From contig HF993935.1 in NCBI GenBank assembly GCA_000436915.1, positions 1 through 7,738 of the forward strand: DNA of 7,738 nt, written 5' to 3'. Shown piece after piece: positions 1-6,307 of the stretch. The position numbers and the translations under genes are program-made. Each line of letters opens with the position of its first letter. Within the stretch, counting starts at the first letter, position 1. The notes beneath the pieces were generated by a model. That model saw only the letters and a list, made by a program, of their open reading frames with translations, was not told the DNA's origin and ran no database searches. Source of the stretch: Prevotella sp. CAG:1092 (GTDB lineage: Bacteria > Bacteroidota > Bacteroidia > Bacteroidales > Bacteroidaceae).

Positions 1-1980
1 GTCATGCAGACTATCGGGCTTGAATCTATGGAGGAGGTATATCTGTTTGTGGCACAGTTTGACCTTACCTGCCGTGACAGAACATCAAACATGGATGACT
101 TGTCATCATACTTTGAATGCTCGTCACTGGATATGCTCGAGTATATCCCTGCACTCAAATCATTGGAGCGTAAGGGACTGCTGGTGCGCCGCAGCAAGAG
201 AGAGAACAACATCTTTAAGCAAGACTTTGTGGTGAGCGATGCCGTGATGGCAGACATCATAGAGAATAGACCTGTAACTATAGGTAAGGTGGACGTTAGC
301 AATGTACAGACGGACAAGTATGAGTTCTGCAAGAATATTGCGGAAAAGGCTGATGACTATGAAGTGGTGACCGACGACTTGGTGCTGTTCACAGAAAAAC
401 AAGAACAAAGTTGCGCTCAACTACCATTTGTTAAGAAGATAAGAAAGGATGTACCCAGTATTCTTGATCGTATATTGTTCTATGACATGTGTCGCGACAA
501 CTTCGAAAATGATAGTGAGCGTAACTCAGACATAGCTACGACGATGAAGGACATATTCTCCAACATCGGTCAGCGCATAATGACTAAAAAGGCAATTATG
601 GAAAAAGAACACATTCTCATAAAACTTGGATTGGTGGAGATTGTCGATGATGACGAGATAACGCTTACCGACGAAGGCAAGGAGTACTTCTATGCCGAGG
701 ATATACTGGCTTTCTGTAAACCGATGAAATGTGATGACATATATGCCTTTATAGAGAAAGTATATGTCTATTTTCATTCCGACAATTATAACTCGAGCAA
801 TGGTGACTGTATGAACAAACTAATAAAGACAATTAGTAAACTTGAAAACGCCAACAAACATATTCCTGAAGTTAAAAGGATAAATAATCTCATTCCAAAT
901 GAGTGTGAAAGAGTTTTGTTTTATACAGTAGGGCAATCTATGATAGAAAACGATCCCATATCACTTTCTTTCGAAATTCAAAAACTATACCCTGTCAGAA
1001 AACGGAAACAGGTACTGAATGATTTTATGAACAACAAACATTCTCTTCAGAAAACAGACTTGGTAGAGATTGAGAAAACATCATCACTATTCGGCGAAAG
1101 CACCATCATTGTGCTTACCGACAAAGGCAAGGAAGTACTACTTGGTGAAGATGCACCACTATATATAGATAATGTGTCAGACAAGCAGTTACTTGCTTGC
1201 GATAATATAATAGAAAAAAAGTTGTTTTTCTCTGGCGAACTGAAGGAGCAACTATCGCTCCTCAGCAACAGCCTAAATGAGGAACATTACAAAAATCTCT
1301 GTGAAAGATTGGAAGAAAATCATCTACCTAAAGGCATCGCGGTATTGCTTTATGGTGAACCTGGTACGGGAAAGACTGAAAGCGTGATGCAGATAGCTAG
1401 AGTTACAGGGCGCGCTATAATGCAAGTAGACATCAGTGCTACAAAAACTTGCTGGTTTGGTGAGAGTGAGAAACTCATAAAGAAGGTATTCACCGACTAC
1501 CGCCGACTTTGTGAAAAAAGCAAGATAAAACCGATACTACTTTTCAATGAGGCTGATGCTGTATTCTCAAAGCGTAAAGACGTTGGCAGCGGTAGCGTGG
1601 CACAAACAGAGAATGCCATACAGAACATAATACTTGAGGAGATGGAACAACTTGACGGCATTCTCATAGCCACCACAAACCTTGCAGATAACCTCGACCA
1701 CGCGTTCGAACGTCGTTTTCTGTTCAAGATACGTTTTGACAAACCTACTATTGAGGCCAAGACGAATATATGGATGACTAAGTTGCCGTCGCTTTCTAAA
1801 GATGATGCTCATACTCTAGCCTCTAACTACGACTTCAGTGGAGGAGAGATTGAAAACATCACAAGAAAAGTTCTAATGCAAGAGATTATAAATGATATTA
1901 AACCATCTATCAATGGTCTTATTACTATATGTAACGAGGAAAAAATGTCGAAGAACAATACACGACGAATAGGATTTTAG
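1..1980 (+). CDS. AAA+ family ATPase with tandem N-terminal winged-helix-like modules (5' end probably outside window)
   Basis: A central AAA+ ATPase domain fills the C-terminal third. Counting from the ATG at 4, Walker A is GEPGTGKT (451-458), the Walker B strand is ILLFNEAD (511-518), sensor 1 is ATTN ending at N559, a putative arginine finger lies at R570/R571, and a sensor-2-like helix starts with GGEIEN (613-618). The first 390 residues hold three winged-helix-like segments (about 8-88, 143-233, 290-383); the last two are visibly duplicated and each ends in LTD-x-GKE. There is no signal peptide or membrane segment, so the protein should be cytoplasmic. The family couples ATP hydrolysis to remodelling of proteins or nucleoprotein complexes; the substrate here is unknown. 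The frame is open to base 1 and no ribosome binding site can be seen, so the first ATG at 4 may be internal. Walker B has Asn where Asp is usual. It is a single gene in this window, followed by a hairpin. The AAA+ call is firm; the biological role is not assigned. Confidence 0.88.
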   Translation, partial: VMQTIGLESMEEVYLFVAQFDLTCRDRTSNMDDLSSYFECSSLDMLEYIPALKSLERKGLLVRRSKRENNIFKQDFVVSDAVMADIIENRPVTIGKVDVSNVQTDKYEFCKNIAEKADDYEVVTDDLVLFTEKQEQSCAQLPFVKKIRKDVPSILDRILFYDMCRDNFENDSERNSDIATTMKDIFSNIGQRIMTKKAIMEKEHILIKLGLVEIVDDDEITLTDEGKEYFYAEDILAFCKPMKCDDIYAFIEKVYVYFHSDNYNSSNGDCMNKLIKTISKLENANKHIPEVKRINNLIPNECERVLFYTVGQSMIENDPISLSFEIQKLYPVRKRKQVLNDFMNNKHSLQKTDLVEIEKTSSLFGESTIIVLTDKGKEVLLGEDAPLYIDNVSDKQLLACDNIIEKKLFFSGELKEQLSLLSNSLNEEHYKNLCERLEENHLPKGIAVLLYGEPGTGKTESVMQIARVTGRAIMQVDISATKTCWFGESEKLIKKVFTDYRRLCEKSKIKPILLFNEADAVFSKRKDVGSGSVAQTENAIQNIILEEMEQLDGILIATTNLADNLDHAFERRFLFKIRFDKPTIEAKTNIWMTKLPSLSKDDAHTLASNYDFSGGEIENITRKVLMQEIINDIKPSINGLITICNEEKMSKNNTRRIGF

Positions 1981-2029
1981 CTAAAGAACTTGAGTTTTGT
2001 TTTCAATTTTGACTATCTTTATTATAAAG

Positions 2030-2065
2030 GCTCATTAGTGCCACGTAAATGTGACACTAATGAGC
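2030..2065 (+). terminator. Perfect 11-bp inverted repeat, likely intrinsic terminator of the AAA+ ATPase gene
   Basis: The arms GCTCATTAGTG (2030-2040) and CACTAATGAGC (2055-2065) are exact reverse complements. Inside them, after one C-A mismatch, CAC (2042-2044) can pair with GTG (2051-2053), leaving a 6-base loop. A short T run (2070-2073) follows the right arm. The hairpin sits about 50 bases after the ATPase stop and about 70 bases before the next promoter box, as expected for a terminator. The T tract is short, so an alternative role as a protein-binding palindrome or RNA-stability element is possible. Confidence 0.6.
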
Positions 2066-2112
2066 ATACTTTTACCAAAATTTGGCAGTTTTCTTTATTT
2101 AACCCTAAATTC

Positions 2113-2144
2113 TTAGAGAATATCAGAGAAAAAGTATATATTTG
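2113..2144 (+). promoter_or_regulatory. Bacteroidota-type promoter for the LTA-synthase-family operon
   Basis: TATATTTG at 2137-2144 matches the Bacteroidota -7 consensus TAnnTTTG exactly. Twenty bases upstream is TTAG (2113-2116), one base from the -33 consensus TTTG. The start codon at 2175 lies 30 bases after the box, so transcription would begin near 2150 and give a leader of roughly 25 bases. A weak AAGGA (2154-2158) lies about 16 bases before the ATG, farther than a usual Shine-Dalgarno. No operator or riboswitch is recognisable. Confidence 0.6.
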
Positions 2145-2174
2145 CATACAAAAAAGGAATCACCAACACACAAA

Positions 2175-4004
2175 ATGGGTAAAAGAATATCGACATTTAT
2201 AATAACATTTGTTGTATGGATAGCAGTTTTTATATTGCAGAAGCCATTGTTTATGCTTGCTTATAATGGTAAGTTGCCTTCTGATTGTGGCATTATACAA
2301 TATATAGAAGTTATATACCATGGACTGCCGCTGGATATATCGTTGGCAGGCTATCTCACTTGTTTGCCTGCTCTGCTACTGATAGCAAGCGTGTGGATAA
2401 GGGAAAATATTGTTAAGGCTATAATGAATGTATATATCGTTATAGCTGCACTGATAGTGGCAGTAAGCTTCTGCATAAACATAGGATTATACGAATATTG
2501 GGGATTCCCATTGGATGCAACACCTGTTTTTTATTTCCTTTCATCGCCTAAGGATGCTATGGCAAGTATGACTATACCTATGGCTATTGGCGGTATTGTT
2601 GGAATAGGGGCGATAACGGCTTTGATATCTTGGATATTAATAAAAGTAATAGTAAAGGCACCATTTAGCGGATTTAGCGATAATCATCCAGGAGGCAACC
2701 GCATTGTTACTTCCGTTGTATTACTCGTACTATCAGGCTTGCTGTTTATCCCTATTCGTGGAGGTTTTACGGTTTCTACCACTAACACCGGCAAAGCATA
2801 TTTCTCAGAGAAAGCTATATTGAACCATGCAGCTGTAAACCCGCTGTTTAGCTTTATAGAATCTATGTCGCACCAAGAGGATTTTGCAAGTCAATATCGC
2901 TTTATGGACGACAAAAAGGCTAACGAGATATTTGCAAAGATGAGCAATACTTCATCAGAAGGAAATATCATAAAGCTAAAGAGCAAACGCCCTGATATTT
3001 ATCTATTTGTATTAGAGAGTTTCTCGATGGAACTATGGAAGACGCAGGCTGTACCTAATCTAAAAGAGATTGCTGCAGAAGGATTATTCTTCGAGAATTT
3101 CTATGCTAACTCGTTCAGAACAGACCGCGGTCTGGTGGCTGTGCTTGGAGGTTTTCCTGCGCAACCAACGATGAGTATCATGAAATATCCTAAGAAGACG
3201 GCTAAGCTACCATCTATAGCAGCACAGCTTAAGAAGAATGGATATGACCTAAAATATTATTATGGTGGAGATGCAGACTTCACTAATATGCGCTCATATT
3301 TGGTAGGGCAAGGTTTCGAAGATATTGTTTCGGATGTAGACTTCCCTGTAAAAGAGAGAATGAGCAAATGGGGAGTACCTGACGATAAGGTGTTTGCGAG
3401 ATTGCTTACAGACTTAAACCAGGGACAGAACAAAAAGCCAATGTTTATGGTGTTGCAGACATCAAGTTCGCATGAGCCATTCGACGTGCCATACCATAAA
3501 CTGGCAGACGAGAGCTTGAATGCTTTTGCTTATACCGACAGTTGCGTAGGCGACTTCATAAAGAAGCTAAAAGCATCAGACAGATGGGAAAATAGTTTGG
3601 TGATAATAGTTCCTGACCACTTGGGCTGTTGGCCAAAGAATATAAACAACGACCATACCAACCGCTATCATATTCCATTGATATGGACTGGCGGAGCAAT
3701 AGCAGCTCCTGAAAAAATAGCAACAATAGGTTCGCAGCAGGATATTGCAGCCACGCTTTTAGGTCAGTTGGGTATTGACCACTCTGAATTTATATTCAGC
3801 AAGGATATTCTCTGCCCTACTACCCCACACTTTGCCTTCTTCACCAATAACGATTTGTTTGGCGTGGTAAGCGACGACAATGCCATCGTTCATGACAACA
3901 AATTGCAGAAAACAGTGGTAAACACTGGCAAGATGAAGGATGCAAACCTTGAGAAAGGCAAAGCATATCTGCAGAAACTATACGACTATATCTCAGAACT
4001 ATAA
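2175..4004 (+). CDS. LTA synthase family protein (membrane sulfatase-fold phosphoglycerol/phosphoethanolamine-type transferase)
   Basis: The 609-residue protein has five predicted membrane segments (about 6-28, 54-75, 82-105, 130-160, 177-194) and then an extracytoplasmic alkaline phosphatase/sulfatase-fold domain, the architecture of Gram-positive LtaS. Its catalytic pattern is recognisable: metal ligand E281 in LESFS, nucleophile T316 in RTDRG, H433 in SSHEPF, and D481-H482 in PDHLG. Family members move phosphoglycerol or phosphoethanolamine from a phospholipid to an acceptor on the outer face of the cytoplasmic membrane. In a Gram-negative host the acceptor would be a periplasmic glycan or envelope lipid rather than lipoteichoic acid; this is inference. 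The ATG at 2175 is preferred over an in-frame TTG at 2142, because that TTG lies inside the promoter box and the hydrophobic segment starts just after MGKRIS. It leads a probable operon, with trmO 25 bases downstream. Confidence 0.88.
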   Translation: MGKRISTFIITFVVWIAVFILQKPLFMLAYNGKLPSDCGIIQYIEVIYHGLPLDISLAGYLTCLPALLLIASVWIRENIVKAIMNVYIVIAALIVAVSFCINIGLYEYWGFPLDATPVFYFLSSPKDAMASMTIPMAIGGIVGIGAITALISWILIKVIVKAPFSGFSDNHPGGNRIVTSVVLLVLSGLLFIPIRGGFTVSTTNTGKAYFSEKAILNHAAVNPLFSFIESMSHQEDFASQYRFMDDKKANEIFAKMSNTSSEGNIIKLKSKRPDIYLFVLESFSMELWKTQAVPNLKEIAAEGLFFENFYANSFRTDRGLVAVLGGFPAQPTMSIMKYPKKTAKLPSIAAQLKKNGYDLKYYYGGDADFTNMRSYLVGQGFEDIVSDVDFPVKERMSKWGVPDDKVFARLLTDLNQGQNKKPMFMVLQTSSSHEPFDVPYHKLADESLNAFAYTDSCVGDFIKKLKASDRWENSLVIIVPDHLGCWPKNINNDHTNRYHIPLIWTGGAIAAPEKIATIGSQQDIAATLLGQLGIDHSEFIFSKDILCPTTPHFAFFTNNDLFGVVSDDNAIVHDNKLQKTVVNTGKMKDANLEKGKAYLQKLYDYISEL

Positions 4005-4029
4005 ACAAGAGCCATCACATATTATATAT

Positions 4030-4728
4030 ATGGAAATACATCCAATAGCACATTTCCACTCTCCCTTCACCTCGAAGTTTGGTATACCAAAGCAGAGCGG
4101 ACTTGTGGAAGAACTGTGCGGAAAGATTGTTTTTACGCCAGAATATCGTAATCCTGACGCTCTGCGTGGCATGGAGGAATTCGACTATCTGTGGCTTATC
4201 TGGGAATTTTCTGCCAACAAGCACAAGGCAAACAGCCTTATGGTTCGCCCACCATTGCTCGGTGGCAACACAAGGATGGGAGTGTTTGCCACACGTTCAC
4301 CTTTTCGTCCAAACAATATAGGATTGTCGTCGGTAAAGATAGACAGTGTGGAATACGACACTCCGCAAGGTCCTGTTATCCACGTAAGAGGTGGCGACTT
4401 AATGGATGGCACACCAATATTCGACATCAAGCCATATGTCACCTATGCCGATTGCCACGTTGGTGCACGATCAGGTTTTGTTGATAGCAATCCTATCAAG
4501 CGTTTAGAGGTTGAAATACCTGATAACTATGCCAAGATGTTTTCAATTAGTGAGATAGAAGCATTGCGAAAGACCCTTGCCTTAGACCCTCGTCCACACT
4601 ATCATTCTTCACCAGACAAGGTGTATGGTATGCCATTTAGCAATTACGACATACACTTCAAGGTGGCAGACAATGTATTGAAAGTGGTGGAAATAGTAAA
4701 AGAAAAAAAGAAAACAATAATAAAATGA
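4030..4728 (+). CDS. trmO: tRNA (N6-threonylcarbamoyladenosine(37)-N6)-methyltransferase TrmO (TsaA/YaeB family)
   Basis: TrmO uses S-adenosylmethionine to methylate t6A at position 37 of certain tRNAs, giving m6t6A next to the anticodon. The 232-residue product is close to the roughly 235 of the E. coli enzyme. It carries the diagnostic family block FATRSPFRPNNIG (86-98), preceded by a GGNTRMG stretch, then the conserved DLMDGTPI-x-DIKPY segment (123-136) and the C-terminal DPRP motif (186-189). The ATG at 4030 is chosen because the conserved opening (IHPIAHFHSPF) begins right there; the frame is open upstream to 3940, but that stretch overlaps the end of the preceding gene. No Shine-Dalgarno is visible in the 25-base gap. 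The prolyl isomerase starts 4 bases after its stop, so the genes are probably co-transcribed. The C-terminus is Lys-rich (EKKKTIIK), which may be lineage-specific. Confidence 0.93.
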   Translation: MEIHPIAHFHSPFTSKFGIPKQSGLVEELCGKIVFTPEYRNPDALRGMEEFDYLWLIWEFSANKHKANSLMVRPPLLGGNTRMGVFATRSPFRPNNIGLSSVKIDSVEYDTPQGPVIHVRGGDLMDGTPIFDIKPYVTYADCHVGARSGFVDSNPIKRLEVEIPDNYAKMFSISEIEALRKTLALDPRPHYHSSPDKVYGMPFSNYDIHFKVADNVLKVVEIVKEKKKTIIK

Positions 4729-4732
4729 AAAG

Positions 4733-5467
4733 ATGAAAGTAATAATCAAGACATCATTAGGCGACATTACCGTTCGCCTCTACGACGAGACGCCTCTACA
4801 TCGCGACAACTTCGTTAAGCTTGCTCGCGAAGGCTACTATGATGGCACACTCTTCCATCGTGTTATCAAAGACTTCATGATACAAGGTGGCGACCCTGAT
4901 TCTAAGGGAGCACCTGCAGGCAAACAACTTGGCATTGGTGGTCCTGACTATACCATCGAGGCAGAAATAAAGCCTACTTTGTTCCACAAGCGTGGAGCTT
5001 TGGCAGCAGCACGCCAAGGCGACGAGGTTAACCCGGAACGTCGCAGTAGCGGTTCACAATTCTATATCGTTTGGGGTCAGGTATACAACCAAGGTCAGAT
5101 AAAGCAGTTTGCTAAGCAAATGGAGATGCAGCAGATGCAACAAGCCTTCAACGCTCTTGCCATGCAGCATCACGAAGAGATTATGCAGCTACGTCGCGAC
5201 CGCAACCGTGCAGGATTGCAAGAATTACAAGACAAACTTGCCAATGAGGCTCAACAACAGGTGAAGGCAAATGGTGCTGGTATGACTGCAGAACAGCAGG
5301 AGATATACACCACCATTGGTGGCACGCCACATCTCGATGGTCAGTACACTGTGTTTGGCGAAGTGGAAGAAGGTCTTGACATTGTTGACCAGATTCAGCA
5401 GGCTGCTACAGGCAGAGGCGACCGTCCTATAGAAGATATAGAAATGAAAATGGAAGTGATTGACTAA
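4733..5467 (+). CDS. Cyclophilin-type peptidyl-prolyl cis-trans isomerase with Gln-rich helical insertion
   Basis: This enzyme catalyses cis-trans isomerisation of Xaa-Pro bonds. The cyclophilin core is clear: LFHRVIKDFMIQGGD (40-54) supplies the catalytic Arg (R43), Phe (F48) and Gln (Q51). GSQFYIV (107-113) and DGQYTVFGEV (202-211) are the later core strands. Between them, about residues 114-196, is an insertion of some 80 residues rich in Gln, Met and charged residues, likely helical or coiled-coil, absent from the compact PpiB type (about 165 residues). The positions corresponding to Trp121 and His126 of human cyclophilin A appear to be His200 and Tyr205, which would predict weak cyclosporin binding. 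No signal peptide is evident, so a cytoplasmic location is likely. It starts 4 bases after trmO and ends in a hairpin overlapping its stop codon, so it is the probable last gene of the operon. Confidence 0.93.
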   Translation: MKVIIKTSLGDITVRLYDETPLHRDNFVKLAREGYYDGTLFHRVIKDFMIQGGDPDSKGAPAGKQLGIGGPDYTIEAEIKPTLFHKRGALAAARQGDEVNPERRSSGSQFYIVWGQVYNQGQIKQFAKQMEMQQMQQAFNALAMQHHEEIMQLRRDRNRAGLQELQDKLANEAQQQVKANGAGMTAEQQEIYTTIGGTPHLDGQYTVFGEVEEGLDIVDQIQQAATGRGDRPIEDIEMKMEVID

Positions 5468-5479
5468 TCACTCCCATTT
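5448..5479. terminator. Convergent (bidirectional) hairpin terminator between the prolyl isomerase gene and pflA
   Basis: AAATGG (5448-5453) pairs with CCATTT (5474-5479), and AGTGATT (5455-5461) pairs with AATCACT (5466-5472). This gives 13 base pairs, one A-C mismatch and a 4-base loop (GACT, 5462-5465). The structure spans the isomerase stop codon (5465-5467) and ends six bases short of the pflA stop, in an 18-base gap between convergent genes. T tracts are short on both sides (TTTC on the plus strand, TTTTC on the minus strand). Convergent geometry plus stem length makes a shared terminator the best reading. Confidence 0.65.
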
Positions 5480-5485
5480 CATCAT

Positions 5486-6214
5486 CTATTTAGCATTTAA
5501 TATCTTCCTTGCATTGTCCACACGCTCCTTTGTTGGCGTAGGCACATTGGCAAGCGGATATTCAATGCCAAGTTTTTCGTATTTAAATGTTCCGAGCGTA
5601 TGGTATGGTAAAACATCTATACGCTCGATATTTTTTAATGTAGACAGGAAGTCGTGCAGACGATGCAGATATGCATCATTATCTGTAATACCTGGCACCA
5701 GCACATGGCGTATCCACACAGGCTTTGCTGTCTCGGAAAGATAGCGTGCGCAGTCGAGGATATTCTCGTTGCTAAAGCGTGTAAGCTTGCGATGCTCCTC
5801 ATTGTCAATATGCTTGATATCAAGGAGAATGGTATCAGTGACAGCCATCAGCTTTTGGAAATTATCAAACCATGGCGACTTACGAGTGAAAGGTTGAGCC
5901 GAGGTATCGAGACAGGTATTTATGCCCATAGCATGTGCCTTCTCGAAAAGTTCTGTAACAAACTCCATCTGCATCAAAGCCTCACCACCGCTCACGGTGA
6001 TACCACCTTTATCGCCCCAATAAGTGCGATAGCGCAAAGCCTTTTCAAGCAGTTCGTCGGTTGTCATTTGTTCGCCCACTCTCGTCTTCCACGAGTCTGG
6101 GTTATGACAATACTGACATCTCATCGGACATCCCTGCATGAACACTATGAACCTTACACCAGGTCCATCTACCGACCCAAAGGTCTCAATACTATGAATA
6201 TATCCTATTTGCAT
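5486..6214 (-). CDS. pflA: Pyruvate formate-lyase activating enzyme (radical SAM)
   Basis: PFL-AE uses a [4Fe-4S] cluster and S-adenosylmethionine to abstract a hydrogen from pyruvate formate-lyase, forming its glycyl radical and switching on anaerobic pyruvate-to-formate and acetyl-CoA conversion. The 242-residue product aligns by eye with the 246-residue E. coli PflA over its full length. It has DGPGVRF (16-22), the cluster motif C29-x3-C33-x2-C36 followed by HNPD, the SAM-binding SGGE (75-78), LLDIKHID, WIRHVLVPG, and a C-terminal LLPYH-like segment (VLPYHTLG). The start at 6214-6212 gives the family-typical opening (IGYIHSIETFGSVDGPG). Unlike the common pflB-pflA arrangement, no pflB lies upstream: mutS2 diverges from it after 93 bases. 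I see no clear TAnnTTTG box for it. An activase for another glycyl-radical enzyme is possible, but the sequence looks like true PflA. Confidence 0.93.
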   Translation of the reverse strand: MQIGYIHSIETFGSVDGPGVRFIVFMQGCPMRCQYCHNPDSWKTRVGEQMTTDELLEKALRYRTYWGDKGGITVSGGEALMQMEFVTELFEKAHAMGINTCLDTSAQPFTRKSPWFDNFQKLMAVTDTILLDIKHIDNEEHRKLTRFSNENILDCARYLSETAKPVWIRHVLVPGITDNDAYLHRLHDFLSTLKNIERIDVLPYHTLGTFKYEKLGIEYPLANVPTPTKERVDNARKILNAK

Positions 6215-6253
6215 ACTTAGATAAACGCTATCGCCACCTTTTTATTGTATCCA

Positions 6254-6286
6254 TTTATGCCATTAGAGTTTTTTTGTGTAATTTTG
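6254..6286 (+). promoter_or_regulatory. Bacteroidota-type promoter for mutS2
   Basis: TAATTTTG at 6279-6286 fits the -7 consensus TAnnTTTG exactly. A weak -33 candidate, TTTA (6254-6257), lies 21 bases upstream. The ATG is at 6308, so the transcript leader would be only about 15 bases and has no Shine-Dalgarno. The whole divergent gap to pflA is 93 bases (6215-6307), so the two genes must share this control region. No palindromic operator is evident. Confidence 0.6.
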
Positions 6287-6307
6287 CAACCCAAATAGCA
6301 TACAACA

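Noticed and set aside
1..2075. The AAA+ ATPase as part of a multi-gene defence or mobile system
   Set aside because: No nuclease, protease, integrase, toxin or repeat accompanies it inside the window; the downstream genes are housekeeping and separated by a probable terminator. Anything upstream is out of view.
1990..2202. 70-codon open frame across the ATPase-to-operon gap
   Set aside because: It runs through the hairpin and promoter box and overlaps the LtaS-like gene start; composition is noncoding-like and it has no ribosome binding site.
4015..4036. AT-rich alternating TATATATA run before the trmO start as a promoter
   Set aside because: It lacks the TTTG part of the Bacteroidota -7 box and lies in a 25-base gap inside a likely operon.
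4079..4484. Overlapping plus- and minus-strand open frames within trmO
   Set aside because: The trmO frame carries conserved motifs throughout this interval, so the others are by-products.
5654..6220. 188-codon open frame on the plus strand
   Set aside because: It is antisense to pflA, including its CxxxCxxC region, and its translation resembles no family I recognise.
6215..6260. A promoter for pflA in the divergent gap
   Set aside because: On the minus strand I found no TAnnTTTG match; the nearest (TAGCGTTT) has the wrong spacing, so I do not annotate one.
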